Shown piece after piece: positions 9,088 to 16,665 of a DNA stretch of 64,000 bases (its first letter is position 1; each line of letters starts with the position of its first letter). The stretch spans positions 248,001 through 312,000 of the forward strand of contig CALJKW010000022.1 of NCBI GenBank assembly GCA_937980205.1. Reading direction: 5' to 3'. The DNA is from an uncultured Myxococcales bacterium. GTDB taxonomy: Bacteria > Myxococcota > Myxococcia > Myxococcales > Myxococcaceae. The notes below the pieces were generated by a model. The model was not told the origin of the DNA. It saw only the letters and a list, made by a program, of their open reading frames with translations, and did no database searches. The position numbers and the translations under genes were made by a program.

Positions 9088-9702
9088 TCAATCGAAGAAG
9101 TCGAAGTTCACGCACAACATCAGGTTGATGGAGACCGCGTTCGTGATGCCCCCGGTGAGGATGATCGTGTCGAGGACCTCGAGGCGGTACGAGAGGACGC
9201 GGTTCTGGAAGAGGCGAATGCCGCCGCCGACGTCGATGCCGGGGCGGAAGTCGCGCAGGTACTTGTACACCGATGCGCCGAGCGCGATGTACGCCTCGAA
9301 GTTCAGCACGAAGCGGTTCGCGATCGACGACTTCCCGTAGAACGGCTTGAACAAGAGCTGGCCGCCGGCGAACCAGTCGATCGACGGGAACGCGCTCGGC
9401 AGCACCTGGAAGTCGCGCTCGAGCTGCTGCCTCAAGCCGGACGACCAGCCGAACGCTTTTCCGCCGCGCGCCTGGAAGGCGAGGGCGTCGCTGAAGTGGA
9501 TGACGGCGACTCCGAAGACCGACGCCTGCTTCGTGTAGACGTCGACCGGCAGGAGCCCGCCACCCGCGGCGATCTCGACGCTCATCTCGTAAGCGCGCTC
9601 TTGAATCGCCTGGGTGCTGCCGGGGAGCTCTTCTTCTTCCGACTGCGCGTACGCCGCGGTACCGGTCAGTAACACCGCCGCGGCGAGCAAGACCTGCTTC
9701 AC
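9088..9702 (-). CDS. Outer-membrane beta-barrel protein, GltA/GltB family (first gene of operon)
   Basis: 204 aa from GTG 9702, chosen because GAGGGGG lies seven bases upstream and the protein then starts with a normal signal peptide (VKQVLLAAAVLLTGTAAYAQ); another GTG at 9723 would leave no ribosome site. The mature protein has an acidic EEEE-containing N-terminus and then the barrel motifs shared with the next gene (GxGGGIRLFQNRxLSYRLEV). It ends NFDFFD rather than in a plain terminal Phe. It is the first gene of a nine-gene operon with gaps of 24 bp or less running left to the window edge. Expected role: outer-membrane part of the gliding complex. Confidence 0.82.
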   Translation of the reverse strand: MKQVLLAAAVLLTGTAAYAQSEEEELPGSTQAIQERAYEMSVEIAAGGGLLPVDVYTKQASVFGVAVIHFSDALAFQARGGKAFGWSSGLRQQLERDFQVLPSAFPSIDWFAGGQLLFKPFYGKSSIANRFVLNFEAYIALGASVYKYLRDFRPGIDVGGGIRLFQNRVLSYRLEVLDTIILTGGITNAVSINLMLCVNFDFFD

Positions 9703-9841
9703 CGTGTGACCCCCTCGGCGCACAGAGAGTTTGGGAGCGTCAAAGCGCCGTGAAGCTAGCAGTTTCCGGCGGAAGCAGATCCTTCAAACATTCGCCAGCG
9801 AGGCGTCTCCTACATCTGGCGCCAAACAATTTTCTTGCGGA
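9703..9841. promoter_or_regulatory. Intergenic region ahead of the barrel-TPR operon
   Basis: 139 bp between the PQQ-like gene and the barrel gene, both on the minus strand. It is the only sizeable gap before the coupled operon and so probably holds its promoter. It is locally A/T-richer (around 9770-9840, with AAACAATTTTCTTGCGGA), but I can pick out no convincing -35/-10 or sigma-54 pair. Confidence 0.3.
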
Positions 9842-10246
9842 CTACTGCGAGCCGATGTCGTCGGCCTGAACGACGTTGCCCGGGAACCCGAGCGCGAGCC
9901 GACCGCTGCCCATGCCCGGCAGGGTCTGCGACCAGAGCTTCTGGCCGTTGATGTCGTAGCAGTCGACGACGCCGGTCTTCGCGACGTAGACGCGGCCGTC
10001 CTGCACGAGGATGGTGGCGCGCCCGGTCTTCTCGGTCGGGGCGCGCCAGATCTCCTGGCCGGTGTTCGAGTCGAGGCAGTACACGAGCGCTCCGCTGGCC
10101 GAGGCGATGACGAAGCCTTCGTGCACCCAGATGGCCACCTCGCCGAAGCCGCCGCCGGGGAGCGCGTTCTTCCACAGCCAGGCTCCGGTCTTCGGGTCGA
10201 CGCCGCAGACCGTGCCGCCGAGCGCGACGATGAGGGGTTGCTCCAT
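9842..10246 (-). CDS. Short PQQ-type beta-propeller-repeat protein
   Basis: 134 aa, no signal peptide, so probably cytoplasmic. It contains three propeller-blade motifs: VCGVDPKTGAWLWKNALP, VYCLDSNTGQEIWRAP and VDCYDINGQKLWSQTLPG, the PQQ_2-like A-x-D-x-x-T-G-x-x-x-W pattern. Three blades cannot close a ring alone, so it may dimerise or be a remnant of a longer propeller. No quinoprotein catalytic residues can be inferred. It sits between the PilZ-receiver gene and the barrel operon. Confidence 0.72.
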   Translation of the reverse strand: MEQPLIVALGGTVCGVDPKTGAWLWKNALPGGGFGEVAIWVHEGFVIASASGALVYCLDSNTGQEIWRAPTEKTGRATILVQDGRVYVAKTGVVDCYDINGQKLWSQTLPGMGSGRLALGFPGNVVQADDIGSQ

Positions 10247-10260
10247 GAGGGCGTTCTATC

Positions 10261-10335
10261 AACTACCGGGTTCGGGTTCGGGTTCGCGTCGGGCAGGCTC
10301 CATCGAACGCGAACGCGAACCCGAACCCGGCAGTT
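10261..10335. repeat. Intergenic inverted repeat, CCGGGTTCGGGTTCG family
   Basis: The left arm (10261-10291) and right arm (10304-10335) are near-complementary, each reading AAACT-like AACT(A/G)CCGGGTTCGGG outward, with a 12-base centre. It lies between two minus-strand genes. Related copies are at 33445-33502 (inverted) and 44234-44253 (one arm only). It could act as an RNA hairpin or be a short palindromic repeat of REP type. Confidence 0.75.
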
Positions 10336-10337
10336 CG

Positions 10338-11711
10338 TCAGGGCACGAGGCCCACCTGCGCACAGACCAGCTTCACCAGCTCGCTCAGCTCCAGCCGCCG
10401 CGACGCCGTCCACGTGGGCCCGCTCTGGTGCCGCGCGCCACCGGCCGGCTCGTCGGTGAGCAGCATCAGCTTGAGGCCGAGCTCTCCGCCCTGGTTGCGG
10501 ATGCGGTCGACGAGCTCGAGGCCTCCGACGCGCGGGCTCGACAGGTCGGTGATGACGAGATCGATCTCGAAGAAGTACTCGGTGAGCAGCAAGAGCCCCT
10601 CGTGCCCGTCGGCGACCAGGTCGACGTCGAGGCCGGCCGCGGTGAGCGCCGAGGCCAGGCGCGCGCGCCAGCCGACGTCTCCGTCGATGAGCAGCACCCG
10701 CGGGCGCCGCCGCGCGAAGCCGGCGATCAGCCGCTCGATCGGCGCGAACGTGTCGGGCTCGAGCGCCACGAACGAGAGGCCCACCCCCGCGACGCCGCCG
10801 CGCTTCGCCGCGTCATCCGCCGACACGCGGTGCACGACCTCGGCGTCGAGCTTGACCTTGTCGCCGCCGGGCAGCGCGAGCGTGAGCTTCACCTTCGTGC
10901 CGAGCTGTGGCGGAGTTGCGGTGCGCACGAAGAGGCCGCCGCGGCTGATGTTGCTGGCGTACTCGGCCTCGAGCCCCGGGAAGTCGTCGAACTGCACCTC
11001 GAGCGCGGTGACGAAGCGCTCGTGCACGCGGCGCGAGTCGGGCAGCACCGGCGACCGGCGCCCCTGCCGTCCCGCGTGCGCAGCCCGGCTGAGCAGCTCG
11101 GACAGCTCGGTCGACACGGTGAGCGTGAGCCAGAAGCCGGCGCCGGAAGCGCGCGGCGCAGGCCGCGACGCGACCTGCCCGTGCAGCGGCTCGAGCGCGC
11201 GCCCCGCGACCTCGAGCTGCACCCGCAGCTGCGGCGCCGACGGAGCCCGGCTGCTCTTCACCCAGACCGCGCCCTCGGTGACGTGCCGGGTCCACGCCTC
11301 GAGCAGCGCCGCCTCGCTGTCGTACGAGAGCTTGAGCAGCGGCGCCGCCGCGAGCGCCCGGCGCAGCTCGTTGAACGCCTCGTCGAGCGGCCGCGGAGAG
11401 ACCTTCACCCGCAGCGACTCGCACACCGCCTCGAAGCGGCCGAGCGCTTCGCCGTCGATGCGGGTGAGCTCGACGACCCCGAGCTTGAGCGGCTCGGCCA
11501 GCTTCTTGAGCATCGGCGTGAGCGAGCGCGCCGCCGCCACGTCGGCGCACGCGAGCAGCGCGACGAGCTCTCCGCGCGAACCGGGGTCGACCCGCAGCTC
11601 GACCTGGCGGACCGACTTCTCGACGTTGCCGAGCACGCGGCGCATGGCCTCGAGCTCCGACGCATCAGCTCGCAGCGCGAGGTGGAAACGGGCCAGCGAG
11701 CGGTCGAGCAT
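10338..11711 (-). CDS. PilZ domain-receiver hybrid protein
   Basis: 457 aa, soluble. Residues 1-220 are a helical/alpha-beta region without a recognised domain. Residues about 225-335 are a PilZ-like domain with RRVHERF (the R-x-x-x-R switch region) and SNISRGGLFVRT (the D/N-x-S-x-x-G motif), as in the myxobacterial PilZ-type paralogous domain. Residues about 340-455 are a receiver-like domain with LLIDGDVG at the acidic pocket and VITDLSSPR supplying the putative phospho-Asp; the usual conserved Lys-Pro near the end is not obvious. Cyclic-di-GMP binding and phosphorylation are therefore both possible but unproven. It sits inside the gliding block, between the GltG-like gene and the barrel operon, which suggests a regulator of that machine. 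Confidence 0.78.
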   Translation of the reverse strand: MLDRSLARFHLALRADASELEAMRRVLGNVEKSVRQVELRVDPGSRGELVALLACADVAAARSLTPMLKKLAEPLKLGVVELTRIDGEALGRFEAVCESLRVKVSPRPLDEAFNELRRALAAAPLLKLSYDSEAALLEAWTRHVTEGAVWVKSSRAPSAPQLRVQLEVAGRALEPLHGQVASRPAPRASGAGFWLTLTVSTELSELLSRAAHAGRQGRRSPVLPDSRRVHERFVTALEVQFDDFPGLEAEYASNISRGGLFVRTATPPQLGTKVKLTLALPGGDKVKLDAEVVHRVSADDAAKRGGVAGVGLSFVALEPDTFAPIERLIAGFARRRPRVLLIDGDVGWRARLASALTAAGLDVDLVADGHEGLLLLTEYFFEIDLVITDLSSPRVGGLELVDRIRNQGGELGLKLMLLTDEPAGGARHQSGPTWTASRRLELSELVKLVCAQVGLVP

Positions 11712-11805
11712 TGCGCGCAGCCGAACAGGCTAACGCACGAGGCCTGAAGGTTTGCACCCGACACCCGGCGCAGGTGGTGCGCGGCGCCGGGTGAAAACCG
11801 ACCCG

Positions 11806-13899
11806 TCAGTACCCGACGCTGTTGAACATGAACGGGTAGCTGATGATGACGTTGCCGCCCTTGGCAGGCGGGAACTTCCACGTCTTCAGGCTCGACATGA
11901 TGCAGGCCTCGACCGAGGCGTTCTTCATCGTCGACGACTTGGTCTTCGCCGACGTGACGGTGCCGCTCGTCGAGATGCCCCACTCGAGGACGATCTTTCC
12001 GGCGAGGCCGGGATCTCTGAGCAGCGCGCGCTCGTAGCAGGCGCGAACTTCCTGCAGGTGCGAGTTCACGACCTTCGCGACCGCTTCTTTGTCGATGGTG
12101 CCCTGCGCCGAGATCGCGCGCGCCGTCGCGTGGGTGACGGTGCCGCCGACCGCGCCCTTGCCGATGTTGCCCGCGCCGAGCGCGCCGATGCCGCCGCCGC
12201 CCTTGCCGCGCAGCAGCTCGGAGCCCTTGGTGCCGAAGCCACCCGCGCCGCCCCCGCCGAGACCGAACGTTCCCAGGCCCGCGTTCGCGATGGGCTGCTT
12301 ACCGATGAGGCCCGAGAGCTTGTAGTCCTTCGCGTCCTTCTTGCCGGGGCCGTTGCCGAGCTTGTCGACCGCCGCGAGGATGTCTTTCATCGCCGGGCCG
12401 GCCGCGGCGATCTTCTCGATCGCCTTGAAGGTCTTCTTCACCTCGGTCTTGGTGACGACCTTGGGAAGCTCTTTCTCAGGCTTCTTCTCGGCCTTCTTCT
12501 CCGGCTTCTCCTTCATCTTCTCGAGCTTCTTCTCCATCTTCTTCTTCTCCTCCGGCTTCGGAGGAGCGATGAGGCGCACCGCGACCGGCGGCACGTTCTT
12601 GCCGTTGAAGTCGGGCCCGTCTTCCGGCGGGTGCGTGATGACGAAGAAGCCGAACGCGCCGCCGAAGAGCGCGAGGAAGAACATCGTCAGGTACGGCAGC
12701 CCCTTCAGCGGGCTCACCCACGGCCGCGGAATCGGCGGCTGCACGTAGGCGACGAGCGACATGTCTCCGTCGCCCGACATGCGAATCGCCTGTCCGTCGG
12801 CGAGCGTGAGGTAGCGCTTGGTGCCCGAAGCTTCGAGCGCGTCGGGCTGCAGCGGGTAGAAGTTGCCGTCGTCGCCGCGCTTCTCGACCGCCGCGCCCGC
12901 GGGAACGTAGACGCGGTAGCCCGACGACTTCTGCTCGGCGAGCACCATGCCGCGCGAGGGCACGTTGAAGCCCCACAGCGGGACGAGCGCGTTCTCGTCG
13001 AGCGCGCCGACGACGGGCTTCTTCGGCTTGATGGTGCCGAAGCTCGCCGCGGCCTGCCGCGTCTCGCCCCAGTACAGCTCGAAGAACAGCCGCGGCGCGC
13101 CCTTGCCTTCGCCCGGCTTCGGCAGCGACGGCATCGAGCGCTTGCGCCCGGACGGCAGCTTCGACGGACGCTGCACCGCGGTCGGCTGCTCCATCGCCTC
13201 GACGTGGTGCTTCGAGGGCGCCGCCGGCGGCGGCTTCACCGGCGCGATCGCCGGCGGCGAAGGGGCCTTCGCCGGAGTCTGCGCCTTCGCCACGGGTTGA
13301 GGCGGCGCCTTCGGAGGCGGCACCGGCTGCAGCTGCGTCGGCTGCACTTCGTCGAGGTTGAACGTCTCGGTCTCGCCCGCGGGCTCGGGAGGCACCGCGC
13401 GCAGGTGCGGCGCCGGCCGGGCCTGCGCTTGAGGCGGGGCCGGCGGAGCCGCCGGAGCCGCGGCCATGCGGCGCGGCGACACGACGGTCGACGCTCCGCC
13501 CTGCGAGCCCTGCTTCACGTTCGGCTGCTTCGGAGCCCCGCCCAGCAGCGCCGCGACCTCGGGAGGAGGAGCCGCCTTCGCCGGCGGCTTCTGCGCGAGC
13601 ACGCGCACCTTCAGCGTGAACGGGCCGCACGCGATCTCGTCGACCGGCCGCACCTCACACGCGTTCACGCGGTGGCCGTTCACGAAGACGCCCGACGACG
13701 ACCCGGCGTCCTGAATGGCGACCTTGCCGTTCTGGAAGAACAGGTTCGCGTGCGTCGCGTCGACGGTCGCGTCGTCGAGCTTCAGCTCGGCGGTGTCGGC
13801 CGAGCCCAGCACGTACTGCCCGGGCACGAAGACCTCGGTGCCGACGAGCAGGCCGTCGCGCAGAATCACCACCTGGAGGACCGCGGGCTGCGCGCTCAA
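11806..13899 (-). CDS. gltG: FHA domain-TM-TonB-like C-terminal protein (GltG-like)
   Basis: 697 aa. The start is TTG at 13899 with GGAGAG a few bases upstream; the nearby ATG is out of frame. Residues about 1-105 are an FHA domain (GQYVLGSADTAELKL, SSSGVFVNGHRV). A Pro/Ala-rich linker follows, and one transmembrane segment lies near residue 400 (LPYLTMFFLALFGGAFGFFV). Then comes a Lys/Glu-rich periplasmic stalk, a Gly-rich stretch, and a C-terminal AgmX/PglI-type TonB-like domain (VNSHLQEVRACYERALLRDP, then KIVLEWGIS). FHA-TM-TonB_C is the architecture of GltG, which carries motor force across the periplasm in gliding. This is the best-supported Glt identification here. Confidence 0.8.
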   Translation of the reverse strand: MSAQPAVLQVVILRDGLLVGTEVFVPGQYVLGSADTAELKLDDATVDATHANLFFQNGKVAIQDAGSSSGVFVNGHRVNACEVRPVDEIACGPFTLKVRVLAQKPPAKAAPPPEVAALLGGAPKQPNVKQGSQGGASTVVSPRRMAAAPAAPPAPPQAQARPAPHLRAVPPEPAGETETFNLDEVQPTQLQPVPPPKAPPQPVAKAQTPAKAPSPPAIAPVKPPPAAPSKHHVEAMEQPTAVQRPSKLPSGRKRSMPSLPKPGEGKGAPRLFFELYWGETRQAAASFGTIKPKKPVVGALDENALVPLWGFNVPSRGMVLAEQKSSGYRVYVPAGAAVEKRGDDGNFYPLQPDALEASGTKRYLTLADGQAIRMSGDGDMSLVAYVQPPIPRPWVSPLKGLPYLTMFFLALFGGAFGFFVITHPPEDGPDFNGKNVPPVAVRLIAPPKPEEKKKMEKKLEKMKEKPEKKAEKKPEKELPKVVTKTEVKKTFKAIEKIAAAGPAMKDILAAVDKLGNGPGKKDAKDYKLSGLIGKQPIANAGLGTFGLGGGGAGGFGTKGSELLRGKGGGGIGALGAGNIGKGAVGGTVTHATARAISAQGTIDKEAVAKVVNSHLQEVRACYERALLRDPGLAGKIVLEWGISTSGTVTSAKTKSSTMKNASVEACIMSSLKTWKFPPAKGGNVIISYPFMFNSVGY

Positions 13900-13954
13900 A
13901 ATGCTCTCTCCATGCCTTGGTTCGACACCCGCGGTTGAGATTCGGGCAAGAGTT

Positions 13955-14323
13955 TCACGTGTCGTAGAGCGAGCCGACGATCTCGTCGCGGAAGCTGTCG
14001 CGCGTCTTGATCATCGACTTCGTCTTCAGTTCTTTGCGGTCGTACAGGTACACGGCGCCGGACTTGTTCGTCTGGCCCTGGATCAGGCGATCGTCGAAGT
14101 CGATGCGCGTCGGGCCGCGCGTCGGCGGCGGAGCGCCGGCCGGAGCGGACTCCTGCGCCGAAGCCGTCTCGGGCGGCCGGCTCGTGTTGACGCTCGGCGC
14201 CTTGCGTTCGGCGGGCGCTGCGGCTGGCGCGGGCTTGGCGGAACCCTTCTTCCCCTTCGGACCTGCGAACGCGCTGAACGAGCACGCGACCGCAAACACC
14301 ACTGCCCACGCGAGCTTTCGCAT
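13955..14323 (-). CDS. Small exported protein upstream of gltG-like gene
   Basis: 122 aa from ATG 14323, which gives a clean signal peptide (MRKLAWAVVFAVACSFSAFA). A Lys-rich then Pro/Ala-rich linker leads to a folded C-terminal part of about 50 residues (RIDFDDRLIQGQTNKSGAVY, then LYDRKELKTKSMI). It has no known domain. In M. xanthus gltF lies directly next to gltG and encodes a small Glt protein, so this may be the GltF counterpart; that is a positional argument only. A 55-bp gap separates it from the next gene. Confidence 0.65.
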   Translation of the reverse strand: MRKLAWAVVFAVACSFSAFAGPKGKKGSAKPAPAAAPAERKAPSVNTSRPPETASAQESAPAGAPPPTRGPTRIDFDDRLIQGQTNKSGAVYLYDRKELKTKSMIKTRDSFRDEIVGSLYDT

Positions 14324-14341
14324 ACGGAGACCGAGACTAAA

Positions 14342-14359
14342 GCGAACGCGAGCGTTCGC
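14342..14359. promoter_or_regulatory. Perfect palindrome in divergent promoter region
   Basis: GCGAACGC-GA-GCGTTCGC, 8+2+8, in the 100-bp gap between the divergent small exported protein gene and the di-heme propeller gene. It is centred 28 bp from the minus-strand start. It could be an operator for one or both genes, or a relic of the GAACGCGAACG-type repeats found elsewhere in the window. Confidence 0.35.
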
Positions 14360-14423
14360 GGTCAAGGATGTGGAATGCGATCTGTGTGGCCTGCACACAC
14401 GCTGTGCGCTTGAGTTCATCTCC

Positions 14424-16646
14424 ATGAAGCGCTCGCTGCTCATCGTTTTGTTCCTGTGCTGCACGAAGGAAAAAACTTCTGTGGTCGATGCGGGCCCTGC
14501 ATCTGTGCGCGCGGCGGTGGAGTCAATCGGCCCGCGGCTCGTTTCCAACCAGACCAGCAACCCGCTGCGCATTCACGGCACGGGCTTGAAGAGCGGCATG
14601 AAGCTCGACGTCGCCGGCACGGTCGTCACGCTCACCGCGCTCGACGACCGTCACGCGTACGCGCGGCTGCCCGCGGGCCTCGCGATCCCGAAAGATCAGG
14701 CGCAGCTGCTCGTCGACGTGAAGCTCGACGGCGTCTCCACCGGCAAGAAGCTCAAGGTCGTCAACGACACCGCCTTCCCCGTGCTGACCGCGCTGGTGGT
14801 GACCGGCGCGCGCGCGTACGTCGCGTCGCAGACCGAGGACGTCGTCTACTCCGTCGACCTCGACACGAAGCAGGTGGCGCGCATCGAGGTTCGCGACGGG
14901 CCCACGGCGCTCGCGCCGTTCGGCGACGGCGTGGCGGTGGCCCACCGCTTCTCGCCGGAGCTGAGCTTCGTCTCGGCCGACGGCGGGGTGCACAGCGTGC
15001 CGGCGCCGAACCACGCCGCGGCGCTGCTCGCGGTCGACCAGGGCCTGCTGCTCGCCGAGCACGCGAAGGACACGGTGGCGCTGCTCGACGCGACGGGAAG
15101 AGAGGTGTGGCGCGCGCCGGTCGCTCCGAACCCGGGGACGCTGGCGCTGACTGCGCGCGGAGTCGTCGTCGGCTCGCAGCAGACCGGAGAGCTCGAGCTG
15201 CTCGACCTGGCCACCGGCAAGCAGCTCGAGGCGTTCGAGCCCGGGCCGAAGTCGCAGATCGTGGGCCCCTCCACTCCGGGCGGAGACGGCCCCGACATGG
15301 CGGACTGGGTGATGAACGGCTCGATGCACCGCGCGCTCGCGTACAGCGCGAAGGAGCAGCGGCTCTTCTCCGCGAACATCGGCCCGAACATCGGCCCCAA
15401 CCCCAAGCGCATGGAGGTGTCGATGAACGGCGGCGTCTCGGCGCTCGAGGCGCGCGAGAAGCTGCAGTGGACCCGTCACCTCGGCACCGGCGGCGGCGTC
15501 ACGCAGGCGCTCGCCCTCGACGACGCGCGCGGCCTCGTCTACGGCGCCGACGTCGCGCTCGGCCTGGTGCGCGTCATCGACGCGCGCAAGCTGGCCGGGA
15601 AAGACGCGGCCGCCGCCGCGAAGGCGGTGCTGCAGGAGCTCGCGATTCCACCGCCCTCCGACTTCCCGCTCATCCGCAAGGTCCAAGACTTCGCGGTGAA
15701 GGGCCGGGCCGGCGTCGCGCTGCACTCGGGCCCGAGCGCGCTGCAGCTGTCGGGCGACGGCAAGACGCTCTGGGTGCTGAACCGCTTCACCGGCATGCTC
15801 GCGCGCGTCGACGTCTCGAAGGCCGACAAGAAGCAGGCGGCCGTGGTCGAGCAGCTGCGCATCACCGACATGCTCTCGCACCCGGGCCGGCGCCGCGGCG
15901 AGGTCCTCTATTACAGCGACCTCGGCATGAGCTCGGTCACCTGCGACTCGTGCCACCCCGACGGGCACACCGGCGGCGTGCTGTTCGAGAAGACGACGCC
16001 CATGCGCATCTACCGGTCCACCACGATCCGCGGCGCGCTCGAGACGCCGCCCTACTTCACGCCCGCCTCGACCCACAGCATGGGAGAGACCTGCGAGTTC
16101 GTGATGACGCGCAACCGCTTCTCGAACCCGGTGCCGACGGTGAACGAGCTCGACGACGTCACGCTGTATTCCTCTGCGATCGTCACCTGGCCGAACCCGT
16201 TCGCCGACGAGACCGGCGCGCCGCCGGAGCAGCTCACGCTGCCCGACGGCAAGGTCTCGCACCCGCGCAAGGGCCTGGCGCTGTTCGAAGGAAAAGCAGA
16301 CTGCGCCGGCTGCCACCCGGCGCCGCAGTTCACGACGGATCAGGATCCTCCGACGCGGGGGAAATATCTCGACGTGGGGACTCCGCACTTCCTGCCGCTG
16401 CGCGAAGATCTGCAGGACCCCGTGTTCAAGGGCTTCGGCGTGCCGCCGCTCGTCGGCAGCTGGGACGTCTTCCCGATGCTCACCACCGGCGCCGCGGGCC
16501 TCGAGGTGCAGGGAGATCGCATTCGCGTCGGCACGCGCTTCCCGCTGCGGCGCGCCGTCGCGGACTTCGCGCCGAAGCACGGCCGCGCGGACCTGCTGAC
16601 GCCGGAAGAGCTCGACGACCTGCTCGGCTACGTCCAGTCGCTCTGA
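14424..16646 (+). CDS. Di-heme beta-propeller lipoprotein (cytochrome c peroxidase-like)
   Basis: 740 aa. Lipoprotein signal MKRSLLIVLFLCC. Residues about 50-470 look like a YVTN/PQQ-type propeller (ALVVTGARAYVASQTEDVVY, then LQLSGDGKTLWVLNRFTG). The C-terminal 250 residues carry two c-type heme motifs, CDSCH (HPDGHTGG follows) and CAGCH, in a layout like bacterial di-heme peroxidase or MauG-type proteins. A signature GRRRGEVLYYSDLGM precedes the first heme. It would be a periplasmic or surface-anchored redox enzyme; substrate unknown. It is transcribed away from the Glt block and followed 20 bp later by a Cys-rich lipoprotein gene, probably in one operon. Confidence 0.8.
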   Translation: MKRSLLIVLFLCCTKEKTSVVDAGPASVRAAVESIGPRLVSNQTSNPLRIHGTGLKSGMKLDVAGTVVTLTALDDRHAYARLPAGLAIPKDQAQLLVDVKLDGVSTGKKLKVVNDTAFPVLTALVVTGARAYVASQTEDVVYSVDLDTKQVARIEVRDGPTALAPFGDGVAVAHRFSPELSFVSADGGVHSVPAPNHAAALLAVDQGLLLAEHAKDTVALLDATGREVWRAPVAPNPGTLALTARGVVVGSQQTGELELLDLATGKQLEAFEPGPKSQIVGPSTPGGDGPDMADWVMNGSMHRALAYSAKEQRLFSANIGPNIGPNPKRMEVSMNGGVSALEAREKLQWTRHLGTGGGVTQALALDDARGLVYGADVALGLVRVIDARKLAGKDAAAAAKAVLQELAIPPPSDFPLIRKVQDFAVKGRAGVALHSGPSALQLSGDGKTLWVLNRFTGMLARVDVSKADKKQAAVVEQLRITDMLSHPGRRRGEVLYYSDLGMSSVTCDSCHPDGHTGGVLFEKTTPMRIYRSTTIRGALETPPYFTPASTHSMGETCEFVMTRNRFSNPVPTVNELDDVTLYSSAIVTWPNPFADETGAPPEQLTLPDGKVSHPRKGLALFEGKADCAGCHPAPQFTTDQDPPTRGKYLDVGTPHFLPLREDLQDPVFKGFGVPPLVGSWDVFPMLTTGAAGLEVQGDRIRVGTRFPLRRAVADFAPKHGRADLLTPEELDDLLGYVQSL

Positions 16647-16665
16647 GCGAGTAGGCTCCTGCTCC

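Noticed and set aside
10262..10335. GGGTTC repeats as telomere-like or origin repeats
   Set aside because: They are short inverted repeats between genes, with no DnaA boxes, no skew change seen and similar copies at other intergenic sites.
11806..13899. FHA/TonB-like protein as the TonB energiser of the receptor at 31180
   Set aside because: An N-terminal FHA domain, a central membrane segment and a GltG-like context fit the motility machine better; TonB proteins have an N-terminal helix and a shorter body.
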